Shown here: in pieces, positions 1 through 9,062 of the stretch
How the letters are laid out: each line of letters starts with the position of its first letter
Numbering within the stretch: position 1 is the stretch's first letter
Source of the DNA: Chara braunii
Taxonomy: Eukaryota > Streptophyta > Charophyceae > Charales > Characeae
Direction of reading: 5' to 3'
Assembly (NCBI GenBank): GCA_003427395.1
Contig: BFEA01000010.1
Location: forward strand, 852,512 to 877,893
Length of the DNA stretch: 25,382 nucleotides
Program-made: the position numbers and the translations under genes
The notes under the pieces: generated by a model
What the model saw: the letters and a program-made list of their open reading frames with translations, nothing else
Database searches by the model: none
What the model was told of the DNA's origin: nothing

Positions 1-198
1 CTGGTCCTTCGTTTTTCCAAAAGTCCCGGTTCTACCAGAGCTAGCTGTAGGTAGTCCGCAATTTTGGCAAGGATCGGTCCCCCAATTTTTTTTTCCCCCT
101 AAGAACCCACTTTGCGTCCTGGTCGCCCGCCGCCAAAAATGCGACACCTTGACACAGACGCGGAAGCCCACTATACCGCAGCCTAAGGGCTGCGAACA

Positions 199-502
199 CC
201 AATAGGACTGCCCTGTTACTTGTAGAACCTCAATAGGATTACCCGTTACCTGAACATTGCTACCCTCGCCCTTGTAGAACCTCAATAGGATTACCCTGTT
301 ACTTGAACCTCAATAAGATTACCATGTTATTCGAGCATTGATTCCCTCATCCCTGTAGAACCTCGATAGGATTACCCTGTTACTTGAGCATTGATTCCCT
401 CACCCCTGTAGAACCTCAATAGGATTACCCTGTTACTTGGGCATTAATTCCCTCATCCCTGTAGAACCTCATAGGATTACCCTGCTACTGGCATTACTCC
501 CC
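199..502. repeat. 53-bp tandem minisatellite
   Basis: Units beginning GTAGAACCTCAATAGGATTA start at 222, 274, 355, 408 and 461, giving a period of 52-53 bp. The first copy is partial (from about 199). The unit starting at 274 contains an extra partial duplication of about 28 bp (305-332), and the last unit is shortened. Copies differ by a few substitutions and one-base indels, so the array is not freshly expanded. It sits about 100 bp upstream of the candidate polypurine tract. Confidence 0.85.
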
Positions 503-586
503 CTTTCCTTTTCTGGCCAGTGATAGGCCTCGTCCCGTCCTTCACAGTTGTTCATTAGGTCTTTGGCAGCCGGGACGTTAGCTTCC

Positions 587-598
587 AGAGGGAGGGGA
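587..598 (+). other. candidate polypurine tract of element C
   Basis: An all-purine run AGAGGGAGGGGA lies three bases before the TG that opens the block at 602. LTR retrotransposons prime plus-strand DNA synthesis from such a tract directly upstream of the 3' LTR. The position and composition fit, but the matching 5' LTR is outside the window. Confidence 0.35.
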
Positions 599-601
599 TA
601 C

Positions 602-1782
602 TGTTACGGACTCAGCCAGGGCTCGATCCCTGGTCCACGGGTTACCACCCGCCCGGCTGCTATTTTATTTTCGAGTCTCTGATCTCCGGTTCCTGACTGT
701 TGGCGCCCTCTGCAGTTGGCCCGTTCTCAAATCCCTCCTCTGGCACTTTCGGATTTCAATACTTGGCACCATCCAGCATTCTCGCGCCCAGGCTCACACC
801 TTCGATTTTCAGTTCAGCCCCAAGGCAAATTGCACTTCTGCCCTCGGGACTCAACTTGAGTTCGGTACTTAAGACCGGACTCGAGCTGAATTCGGGCATT
901 CACTTTTCGGCCTCAGTGCTTGGGCTTCAGTGTGACTTGCTGTGACATTGTGTTCGGAATCCAAGATTGCTGCTTTGCGACTTTGCCACTTTGTGTCTGC
1001 GTCCGTCAAGTCGTGTCGAGTCTGCGTCGAGTTGAGTGAGCGTGTGTGTGTGTACTGTCACTTTCCCTCTCTCCCAGCCTCGCTGCTCTGCCTCAGCCCC
1101 GTCACAGCCGGGGTCCCAGAAGGCCTTGACTAGGATCAAGTGACCAGTTCTCCCCATGGTCTTCCAGGCAACCTCAGGACACGAAGTGGGCGAAGCCAAA
1201 GGCCTGACTTCAGTGAGTCCACGCAAGAAAGATTAGACATTTGGATCTCCTACTCAACTAATTATGTACTAGAAAAAGGAGTTTCGGTTTTCCGTCTTGG
1301 GACATGGAAGCCTCTTTTATCCCGGAAGGCAGTGCCTGCAGGTCCAACAGGATACTGGCCTCTTAACATAGCAAGAGGTCGGGGCAAGCAGCACATGTCA
1401 GCTCTGTGCAGAAACCAGGAGGCAGTGCAAGTGAGTTGCTGCACAATCAGCCCAACAAGTGTGCCCGACAGTATCGCTGAGGAGGAAGGTGGGTGCCAGC
1501 CATTGCTGGGTGGCCAGGAGGAAGTGAGACAGGAGAGAGGTGGAACTACTAGTGGGAGATCCCGGGATAACAGGAGGGTCTTGGAGAGCAGGAGTTGGAG
1601 AGGGACTTACCTGGTGGTCACAGAGAAGAGGTCCACCACAGTACATTCTCTGGTCGGGCATCGGCGGCAGCACCATTCTACTCTGCATCATTTCGCACAT
1701 TGGTGTAGTGCAGTCTAGAATAGGTCTATCACATTTGTAGGTGGGGAGACCAGCTGTGCAAGGAAATATTGTTGTTGTTACA
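602..1782 (+). repeat. putative 3' LTR of element C; no gene recognised
   Basis: This block begins TGTTACGGACTC directly after the purine tract. It contains a 6-bp hairpin (CCAGGG/CCCTGG around 627-644), a GT-rich stretch near 1040-1053 and a purine-rich part near 1480-1610. An open stretch from 1140 to 1718 has no start ATG, no recognisable motif and low-complexity composition, so I do not call it a gene. The right boundary is a guess. Confidence 0.25.
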
Positions 1783-2068
1783 TTAATTGCTTTTCGTCAT
1801 CAAGAAATATTAGTCTTGTTATATTGATGGTTGAATTCGAGTTCCATGAGCTATATTAGAACCTACAGCGCCACACACTATGACAGAATGTGGCATGGAC
1901 ACTGCGGACCTGGACCCGAACATGTCTGGACCAAGGCCCAGACATTTGTCTGGACTGGTCCAGATGTCCGGTAATCTGGACAGGCACCGGACAACGGGAC
2001 AAGACTGGACCCGGACCGTCCAGACCAGTGCACCAGACACAAAAAATGTCCGGACAAATAATATTAAT

Positions 2069-2091
2069 AAAAAAAAAAAAAAAAAAAAAAA
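2069..2091. repeat. poly-A tract
   Basis: An uninterrupted run of 23 A follows AATAATATTAAT. It could be a retroposon tail or a simple-repeat expansion. No retroposon body is recognised upstream. Confidence 0.9.
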
Positions 2092-2309
2092 CATTAGTAA
2101 TAAGCACTACTAACCAAAGCTTACTGTCTTTCACTATTCACAAAGGCTCACACAACACTTGAAACCAGTTCTCAACAGACCAATCCCAAGTCACTTCAGA
2201 AAAGAGTACGAAAATCAGAAAAAAACAGAACTTTGAACTTTGACTTTCTAATTGAACTAATTCATATTCATATGAAAATTGAAAAGATCTGCGTAAGAAG
2301 TACTAAGAA

Positions 2310-2360
2310 CAGATCTGAGATCTGGTCAGGACCAGATCTCAGACGGGATCTCAGATCTGA
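2310..2360. repeat. strong palindrome cluster (AGATCT-rich hairpin)
   Basis: GAGATCTGGTC at 2317-2327 is followed by a 2-base loop and its perfect complement GACCAGATCTC at 2330-2340. A second complement, GATCTCAGATCTG at about 2348-2360, can pair with CAGATCTGAGATC at 2310-2322. Two mutually exclusive foldbacks are therefore possible. Confidence 0.8.
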
Positions 2361-2365
2361 CCAAA

Positions 2366-2370
<5 letters not shown>

Positions 2371-2400
<30 letters not shown>
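2371..2400. repeat. (CT)15 microsatellite
   Basis: Fifteen perfect CT units. The apparent small reading frames across it are Arg-Glu or Ser-Leu repeats and not genes. Confidence 0.97.
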
Positions 2401-2401
<1 letters not shown>

Positions 2402-2560
2402 GCTTGATGTTCTGTAGTGCTTTGCAGCAGCGCTTCATTTTTGGAATCAGACTCATTCTCATTCGATGAACTACCAGCGTAGTAGAACAGCAGGGGGGGC
2501 TGTTGGAAGCCCCTGGCGGCGTCCGGTAGGCCCTGAACCGGCCAAAAAATACCGGGGGCA

Positions 2561-2617
2561 TTTTTTGGGGGCAGCCTAGGACCCGAAAAACGTCCTAGGC
2601 CCCCCCCCCAAAAAAAT
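2561..2617. repeat. long hairpin with T/G and C/A homopolymer arms
   Basis: The left arm (T6, G5, then GCCTAGGAC at 2574-2582) and the right arm (GTCCTAGGC at 2592-2600, then a C run and an A run) are complementary around a 9-base loop. The stem is about 20 bp if homopolymer pairing is counted. There is no downstream gene or terminator context, so I describe it only as foldback DNA. Confidence 0.7.
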
Positions 2618-2725
2618 TCAAAATTTTCAAAATCGGGCCCAATCCAGACCCACTAGACCAGACACCGGACCCGTACCCAGACAACCGGACCGTCTGGATT
2701 TCGGTCCAGACGTCGGGCCGGTTGC

Positions 2726-3038
2726 CATGGAATGTGGTCTTGTAAATTTTTCTAAAATTCAATCAGATGACCTTCCCGGCATTGCTGAAAATGAACGAAA
2801 AGAGCCCATAATTGTGCTGACGCTCATGCGCATTCCGACAGTGCCAGTTTCAATGTCAGAACACAAGCGCCTAATTGCTGTCCAATCACCCACATTGAAA
2901 ACTACCGGTCGCAATACCTGCAGCACGGGCATTACGGGACTTGACCTTTTGATTGAGGGCAGAGGTGCAAGGATAAGGGATCAACCAAATGAGTTGCACT
3001 CATGCAAACCTGGCAAAGGCAGATAGATAAAGGATGAT
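2726..3038. other. unassigned stretch before element A
   Basis: An open stretch of 99 codons (2727-3026, ATG start) has no motif, signal peptide or membrane segment that I recognise. Nearby sequence is non-coding repeat, and the frame is broken by nothing but its own stop. I treat it as a chance frame in host flank. Confidence 0.4.
3035..3038. repeat. target-site duplication of element A, left copy (TGAT)
   Basis: TGAT precedes the left LTR and also follows the right LTR at 12331-12334. If the terminal A of the LTR is counted, ATGAT (3034-3038 and 12330-12334) gives a 5-bp match, the size usual for gypsy integrases. Confidence 0.65.
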
Positions 3039-4279
3039 TGTGATGACCTGACCAAACATTGACTGAAACACACGGCTGATTTCTGAGTTTTGCTCACGGA
3101 CTGAATGCCTTGCTGAATTTCCCGCTTGCTACTTAGTCTGTGTGTGTGCACGCTTGCTGGACTGCATGTCTGTCTGAGTGCTGGTTGGATTGAGTGTGTG
3201 TGTGGCCCGTAAGGGCACTTGTTCGTTCATTGGGCCCTCAGGGCAGGTACTTACCTGTGGCCGTGACATTGAGGGATTGCAGCGGGGGAAAACACTCGAG
3301 TGGCAAGTGGCTGGTAACGCACCCTGAAGAAGTAGATGTGCGGGTACTGGAGGCAGAGCAGAAGACAAAAGTGGCATTTTGAGAGGCCCAGTAGTTGTAG
3401 GCTAAGTCTAGGCGGGTACCAGTCCAACCAGTCTGAGTCTAGGGCCTGTACGGGCAATATCAGAGTCTGCAATGATGTTCCCTCCGAAAGGGAGGAGGTA
3501 CCGGTTGCTGGGAAGGCCGAGCGGCCTGGAAGTCGCCGCCCAAGAGGCAAGCAGGCCGCTATATCTCCAGGCCGGGAGAAGAGCCCAGCCTCGTTGTCAG
3601 TGTGCAAGTTTGGCAACACACTGGTTGGAGCGCTGGCTGGAGCAGCGCTAGCTGGAGCAGCGCTGCTAAGGAAGAAGCACGGACTCGTCGGAGGAAGAAG
3701 GACAGGAAGGGGGAGGAGCGCCAGAGGTACTTACCTGGCTATGGTGGCAGCCATCTTCATCACCTTGGTGGGCGCTGCAGCAGGAAGGCCCCAGCGCAGG
3801 TTGAGCTACACCAAGAAGCTTCGAGGGAGAGTCAGGCATGGTGGCCTGAGCTAGGACAGCCATACCTGCTTTGGGTTATCCTTTGGACATCGGGGCAAGG
3901 CCTAGTAGTCCGCCATAGCCTCGTCCTATGAGAGTGAAGAGTGAGGGAGGCGGCCATGGCTATGGTGGACCCCAAGTGATACCTGCAGTAGAAGAGGGAT
4001 TCGGACTTTGATTCTGGTTCAGCTATTCAACATGGTATTATTATTTCTTGTGTGAATAAGGGCGGAGGAGATACGGAGGAAGAGAGGGTTGAGCGAAGAA
4101 GAAGAGCTTCATCATTTGTCTATGCTGGTGTGCGTCATCTTCTTCTTCTTTCTTCCTTCTTCTTCTTCTTCTTCTTCTAACCTTCTCTCTCCTCTCAAGT
4201 TCATTCATTTCTTTCTGGAATTGGACAGCATTGTATTATCTGATGAATGTGTATCTCAAAATTGGCCAGGATCATAACA
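3039..4279 (+). repeat. 5' LTR of element A (1241 bp)
   Basis: The LTR starts TGTGATGACCTG and ends GATCATAACA, matching the 3' copy at 11169-12330. It is longer than the 3' copy because of a segment around 3310-3345, an extra GCTAGCTGGAGCAGC-type duplication near 3640-3660, and about 20 bp near 4053-4075. A weak TATATC at 3560-3565, conserved in the 3' copy, could be the core promoter. A CTT-rich tract (4137-4178) lies near the end. Reading frames inside it are not genes. Confidence 0.93.
3560..3565 (+). promoter_or_regulatory. candidate TATA box in LTR A
   Basis: CTATATCTCC occurs in both LTR copies (3559-3568 and about 11659-11668). It is the only TATA-like element I noticed in the LTR. 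LTRs of this type need an internal RNA polymerase II promoter, but the start site cannot be seen from the sequence. Confidence 0.25.
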
Positions 4280-4280
4280 T

Positions 4281-4292
4281 TGGTATCAGAGC
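4281..4292 (+). other. primer binding site of element A (initiator-Met tRNA type)
   Basis: TGGTATCAGAGC lies one base after the 5' LTR. It is the standard complement of the 3' end of plant initiator-methionine tRNA, used to prime minus-strand DNA synthesis in many plant Ty1 and Ty3 elements. Its position fixes the LTR end at 4279. Confidence 0.9.
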
Positions 4293-4326
4293 GGATTTTA
4301 CTTGCTGATGAGAGTTGACTTTGCTG

Positions 4327-4372
4327 CCCTAACCCTAACCTAAGTGGTTGAGGGCAACACTTAGGGTTAGGG
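4327..4372. repeat. telomere-like inverted repeat in leader A
   Basis: CCCTAACCCTAACCTAAGTG at 4327-4346 is followed 11 bases later by CACTTAGGGTTAGGG at 4358-4372. The arms pair over 15 bp with a 5-base bulge. The CCCTAA/TTAGGG units resemble telomere repeats, but only two occur per arm. Confidence 0.75.
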
Positions 4373-4817
4373 TGGGATGTAAGGGAAGTGGGGCAGCGTG
4401 GCTAAGGGAAGCTGTCCCCACCTGGTTAGGTCATGTGGGGTCGACATTGAGCCTAACCAGGTTGCTTGAGAGTGAGATTAGGGTGGCGAGACATTTCGTG
4501 GAGACTTCATGCGGCAACTTGAGAGAGGCGACAGTGAGAGGCACTCGCACCTGGAATCTGATTCAAGGGAGACACTTGGCAACTTAAGGGCTGCCCTCAA
4601 GCAGGCGAACTTAGGGTCAGCGGCCATTCAGCATCTATGTACTGCAAGTTGCTATTTTGTTCTTCAGCATCAGCAGGGGACCCGGCGTTGCACTTTGGTG
4701 TTGGAGTCAGACCCTCCTAGGAGATAGGACACTAGTGTAGGGGTAGCGTTAAAGGGGTCAGGAGGATCATATGAGAGGGGGGTGAGTTCTATTCATCTCG
4801 GAGCTCAGGCCACTCAG

Positions 4818-5566
4818 GTAAGTGTCGTGCACGTGCGGGATGCCCATGTATGCGTGCATGGTATTGACTGTCCTGCTGGGGTTATTCTGGGTTTCTTTCC
4901 TACTCCTCTGTGGTCTTGATTGTGTGATTGAACGTGTGTGATTGAATGTGTGTGAACTACTTGCTCACCTGATGGATGGAGAAATGAAGTATCTTGATTT
5001 GAATGCCGAGTCCTTCTACAGTGCTTTGTCTTTTCATCTCTGAACGGCTGTAGTCTGTAGGTTCTGCCGGAAGTTGAAATTCGTTTTTCAGTGCGGTAGA
5101 GACAGAAACTTAGCCCATGTGGGACTCCTCTTGGTTGGGACTTGGTCACAACCCATGTGGGACCCTTGGGACCCAATGGGACCGGGCCCAAACAAGAACA
5201 GCCTTGGACCCGAATCTGTTAGACATTACTCCATTATCTTCCTGACCGAGATCCGGAGTTTATTCTTGTTGGTTAGGACACCCACTGTCGAGGGGATCTC
5301 AACTGAGACGTTTCGCATGCTTTTGGTTGCACCGTTCGTGGCTTGACTTGCGCCCTATACACCACTTAATTCTCCATTGTTGCATTTAGTCACTCGTTGT
5401 CTGATTTCCTGTACAGTCACGGAGCTGGTCAGACTGGACTCGAGAGGACCTCGTATGCAGTCTGATCAGACTGAGTCGCTGGAACAGACCTCTCATGTGA
5501 ATTTGTTTTTCTGATCATACTGAGTCGCTGGAACAGACCTCTCATGTGAATTTGTTTTTTTTTTAG
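4818..5566 (+). other. candidate leader intron of element A
   Basis: A perfect donor CAG|GTAAGT begins the intron at 4818. The acceptor is a T-rich run ending TTTTAG at 5566, with a plausible branch site (CATACTGA, about 5516-5523). A second, pyrimidine-rich acceptor ends CAG at 5641. Removing either interval would bring the LTR-derived exon close to the gag ATG at 5751. Splicing is predicted from consensus only. Confidence 0.45.
5462..5559. repeat. 49-bp tandem duplication next to the acceptor
   Basis: Units 5462-5510 and 5511-5559 begin CTGATCA and end with a T run. I see one difference by eye (CTGATCAGAC versus CTGATCATAC). Only the second unit is followed by AG, so the duplication has lengthened the polypyrimidine approach to the candidate acceptor. 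Confidence 0.9.
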
Positions 5567-5750
5567 GTTTGTTGCTCTCTAAGTCCAAATGTAATGTTGC
5601 TCCGGCTAGGAGTTCTACCTTCTCTTCTTTGAGCTTTTCAGTTTGTTTCTTTTCCTGAGTTCATATTTTGATGCCCGTAGAGACTCGTAGACAAAAGGAA
5701 GAGAGGGAGAGAAGAGAGAGTGAAAGTTCCCATCTTGAGGACTTGCGGAA

Positions 5751-7106
5751 ATGGGCGATGTAAAGGCTTTTGTGGCCTTAAAGGCCCAACTGGATACAGC
5801 CAGAGAGGAAGATAAACCATTGTTCCAAACTCTCTGCGAGAAGGCACTTGCAAGGGAAGAGAAAGCCAAAGAGGACAAGCGGAAAACCGTTCTTGCAGAC
5901 CATGAGGCTGTTCTCAAAACAGTCTCCTCCTTGCCTGACACTGAAGTCAGGAAGGAGAGAGTCGCATATGTACGTGCTCTTATAGATTGTCACCTACTCA
6001 ATGACATCCCTGAGCAGATCACCAAACTATGAGCAGAGGTAAGTGAGCTGCAGGCAGAAGTGGCCGAAGTGACCGAAGTGACCAAAAAGCACAAGGATCT
6101 AATGCGGCAGATGGCAAATCTGCAGATGGACCAGACTCCTAATCCTCTCCCTCTACCTCATGCCTCCAATGCTGCTAACCAAACTGCCCTCACTCCTCTC
6201 CATTCTTTTACTTCTCAAAGTGTGGTTCCATCGGGACCTGCAGTAGGTGCAGATCCTGCTGCCTCTACGGCAGGTAACGGCGCAGGAAATTCTGCAACTG
6301 TTGCAACCTCGAGTTCAGCAACAACAATCGCTGGTGCCGGCTACAGCAGTCCCTATGTCGACGACAAAGAAGACGTTGAGTCTTGGATAAGCTCCATGAG
6401 AGCTTACTTCGAGGTGCTGGGAACTCAACCAGTGAGCCAGTCCTTGATCATGGGGACCAACGTCGAGCCCGCCGTACGGGGCTTCTTGGAAGTCCAAGCT
6501 ACGCAAGCCGGGTACACTAAGATCAATCTGACACAGTGGCTCAAAGCCACACCCATAGCCACACTTGAGGAGATCCTTATCAAACAGTTTAAGGACCCAC
6601 ATGCTGCAGCAAGAACCCGAAAGAGACTTGATGATCTCCAGTGCAGCAAGTGGACGGGCACCATGCATAATTTGCAGCTGTTTGTCAACAAACTTGTTGT
6701 TACCCCAGGACTGGAAATGACTGCACAATCATGCTTGGATGTTGTGAAAGGTACGGTCCCCACTACCTACATGCATTGCCTAGGCAAATAGCTCATTGGT
6801 TACACGGACTGGCTCTCCCTCATGCAGGATGTGGTCAGCCTTGAGGCACAAGACCTCGTTACCACAACAGGCAGCACAAAGCCTATTGGCGGCACGGGGT
6901 TCAGAGGCAGCAACCGTTTGGCTGTGCATGACCTGTTGGAGGCCGATGAGGAGGCCTATGCAGACGACCCCACTCTTGGTGACGACCAAGAACAGGACCC
7001 TGACACAACCTTCTCTTCATCCCATGACTCTGATGTGAATAATGAAGAGGAAAAATTAAATGCCTTTAAAAAATATGCCAACGAAAGGGACCGAAGCGGA
7101 ACTTAG
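5751..7106 (+). pseudogene. gag: gag pseudogene of element A
   Basis: One frame runs from ATG 5751 to the TAG at 7104-7106, broken by in-frame stops at 6030-6032 (TGA) and 6789-6791 (TAG). The N-terminal ~120 residues are charged and Leu-rich with heptad spacing (coiled-coil-like, about 5950-6120). A Ser/Thr/Ala/Pro-rich linker follows (6130-6340). A retrotransposon Gag core starts at about 6360, with the DDKEDVESWISSMRAYFEVL and EILIKQFKDP motifs. The C-terminal part after 6900 is acidic. No CCHC zinc knuckle is visible in any frame before protease, which is unusual for gypsy Gag. The reading frame shifts near the A6 run at about 7069-7074 to continue into pol. The start is chosen as the first ATG after the candidate splice acceptors. 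Confidence 0.85.
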
Positions 7107-8092
7107 GGAAGAACTATGTCCAACTTCCCAAGGGAGTCAAAATCCCAACGAAACCAGAGGATGCAGCCACTAAACCATGGGTTGACCTCCGGATCACTGA
7201 AATGATTGGAGGGCTAGACTCGAGAAAGGGGTATGCCTACATTGCCAGAAACCAAACCATAAAGTACAAGAATGCAGGGAAACCAGAACCAGGCGTAGAG
7301 TCGATTTCAGCATCCTCTACAACAAGGGAGACTGAATCTGATGCAAATCAGCAGTCCTCCCTTGAAGCCCAATCATATGCTGATTCCAAGGTTGAAGTAT
7401 GCCATGCTTTGTATGTCGAGCCTTGGGAGGAGTCTGAGACGGTTGACTTCCACTACCACTTGGAGCATTGGGCTGCGATGAAACATCAACGTGCCCAAGG
7501 GACAGTGAAGTTGATCTTCTTCAAACTTCTCATAAACCACTGCTATCTCCGTGTCTTGACTGATTGTGGTGCGACTACTAACTTTATGTCACCACACGGG
7601 GTACACAAAGTGGGCTTGGGAATGAAGCAAGTGGCTTTGCGGAACCCTTGCCGGACCCAAGTAGGCAACAAGGAAGTTGTCTCCTCTACGCATGCAATCA
7701 AAGGTGTGCGCACTACCTTTGACAAGGACAAAACCGTCACCCATACTTTGAACTTCTATGTCCTTGACAAGTGTCCCTTCGACGTTGTCCTTGGCTTGGG
7801 CTGGCTGCAGTCCCAATGCGAATGGACCAAGTGGAAGGAGTCACTTTTCATGGTCAAAGATGCTCAAGAGAACGAGCTTCCAGTCCTCTCGGATGAGAAG
7901 CACGAGTCCCCAGTGACTTTTTTGAATGCCATGCAGTTCTGCAAGAAATGGAGCAAGCACAAAAAGGACGAACAATTGTATGTTGCCTTTGTTCGCCGAA
8001 CTCACGTGCCATCTGCTTTTGCGGCTAGTACCAGTACTACTTCATCTAGTAATTCTACTTTTAGTCCTCCTTCTTTACCTACCCTAATCTAA
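7082..8092 (+). pseudogene. pol: protease region of element A pol, degenerate
   Basis: The frame opens upstream of the ATG at 7202 and ends TAA at 8090-8092. A retropepsin-like fold is recognisable from VLTDCGATTNFMS (7553-7591) and, about 70 residues later, VVLGLGWL. The catalytic motif of this family is normally DSG or DTG. Here it reads D-C-G (7562-7570), and the usual GMDWL-type Asp is Gly. These changes would be expected to weaken or abolish activity. The last ~40 residues are Ser/Thr-rich linker. A frameshift near 8080-8095 separates it from RT. Confidence 0.8.
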
Positions 8093-8094
8093 AT

Positions 8095-9062
8095 GATTTT
8101 ACTTTGGATTTGATTGCATCCATTCGCAACCTGCGACGTCATCTAGGTGATCCCTTTGCTGACCCTTCACCCCCACCGGTCCCAACAAACATCCAAAACC
8201 TACTTGATCAGTTCCCAGAAGTTCTGGTCGAACCATGTGGAGTTCCCACGAGATCGGTCCGACACACAGTCGAGTTGGTCGAAGGTGTTGTTCCTCCAAA
8301 GGGCTGCGTATACCGAATGGGATCCGGCGAGTTGGAGGAACTCCGATGACACATTGATGAAATAATTGACAACGGTTGGATCAAACCTAGCGAGTCTGAA
8401 TTTGGTGCCCCTGTTTTGTTTGTCCCGAAGAAAGGAGGTAAGCTCCGCATGTGTATTGACTACCGCGGTCTAAACTGCATCACAAGAAAGAACGCCTATC
8501 CATTGCCTCGCATAGATGACTCGCTTGATGCCGCGGGTGGGTGCAAGGTATTTTCCAACTTCGATCTCAAGTTTGGCTATCACCAAATTGAAGTCAATCC
8601 TACGGACCAGCACAAGACTGCGTTCAAAACACACGATGTTCTTCACGAGTTTACCGGAATGCCCTTCGGTCTCACGAATGCATCGGCCACCTTTTAAAGC
8701 CTCATGGACAAGGTCCTCCGCGAACAAATTGGTCGGTTCGTGGTGGTATACCTTGATGATATACTGATCTTCAGCAAATCCATGGAGGAACACAACACCT
8801 TGAGGAAGTGTTCACTATCCTCAAGAAGACGCAACTCCATCTCAACTTAGAGAAATCTGAGTTTGGAAGGGATAGTGTCATCTATCTTGGGCATCGGTTG
8901 TCTGCTGCGGGCCTAGAGCCTGAGGCAACCAAGGTTGAAGTCATATGCAATTGGCCTCAGTCCGCGAACATCCACGAATTGCGCTCTTTCCTTGGTCTCG
9001 AGTTGTACTATTGGAAGTTTGTGCCCCGCTTCTCTATGTTGCTCACCCGTTGTCCCGGTTAA
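8095..9062 (+). pseudogene. pol: reverse transcriptase region of element A pol
   Basis: Fingers-palm motifs are in order: VPTRSVRHTVELVEG and YRMGSGELEELR (8240-8346), then GAPVLFVPKKGGKLRMCIDYRGLN (8404-8475), PLPRIDDSLD, FSNFDLKFGYHQI, AFKTHDVLHEFTGMPFGLTNASATF, and the catalytic YLDDILIFS (8749-8775), with both Asp intact. Defects: TGA at 8347-8349, TAA at 8695-8697 exactly after SATF where family members have Gln, a one-base frameshift near 8790, and TAA at 9060-9062 after a further frameshift near 9045. Residual frame 8104-8346 has no ATG start. Confidence 0.92.

Larger units (their letters stand above)
1..1782 (+). mobile_element. possible 3' end of a third LTR retrotransposon (element C)
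   Basis: Three cues in order suggest the tail of an LTR element that runs in from the left: a tandem-repeat 3' untranslated-like stretch (199-502), a purine-rich tract (587-598), and a block starting TGTTACGG at 602. A block end near 1782 (GTTGTTACA) is chosen only because LTRs end in CA and it would give a length of about 1.18 kb, similar to element A's LTRs. No pol motif is visible in bases 1-198. No second LTR copy lies in the window, so this is inference. The block could equally be host intergenic DNA. Confidence 0.25.
1890..2725. repeat. inverted-motif island flanking poly-A and CT tracts (possible foldback/MITE-like element)
   Basis: Bases 1905-2057 and 2640-2722 are packed with variants of GTCTGGAC, GTCCAGAC and GTCCGGAC, many of them self-complementary. 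The reverse complement of the right cluster resembles the left one. For example, 1925-1944 and the complement of about 2695-2714 share the pattern GTCTGGACC....CCAGAC. Between the clusters lie poly-A, (CT)15 and two further strong hairpins. Arms of roughly 80-130 bp with imperfect inverted similarity suit a non-autonomous foldback element, but I see no clean terminal inverted repeat or target duplication and no coding capacity. Confidence 0.4.
4280..5750 (+). other. leader of element A (about 1.47 kb, non-coding)
   Basis: No credible coding frame lies between the primer site and the gag ATG. The leader holds a telomere-motif inverted repeat (4327-4372), a consensus splice donor (4815-4823), a 49-bp tandem duplication (5462-5559) and two T-rich acceptor sites (AG at 5565-5566 and 5640-5641). 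The packaging signal is expected here but is not recognisable. Confidence 0.7.

Noticed and set aside
625-660. tRNA-like T-arm (GGCTCGATCCC, close to a B box)
   Set aside because: The stem-loop is 6 bp with a 6-base loop and no A box, anticodon arm or acceptor stem can be found around it.
1140-1718. Open stretch of 192 codons
   Set aside because: No ATG start, no recognisable domain and purine-rich low-complexity composition, overlapped by an equally long frame on the other strand.
3251-3854. Overlapping frames of 122 and 172 codons in the 5' LTR of A
   Set aside because: They lie entirely in LTR sequence, are not preserved in the 3' LTR, and show no domain.
6036-6044. Another splice donor-like site (GAG|GTAAGT) inside gag A
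   Set aside because: It encodes in-frame coiled-coil residues just after the first stop and no matching acceptor was seen nearby. Treated as coding coincidence.
7060-7106. Programmed -1 frameshift at the A6 run between gag and pol of element A
   Set aside because: The frame relation fits, but no canonical X-XXY-YYZ heptamer is in register and the element has many random frameshifts, so decay is the simpler explanation. Intact copies would settle it.
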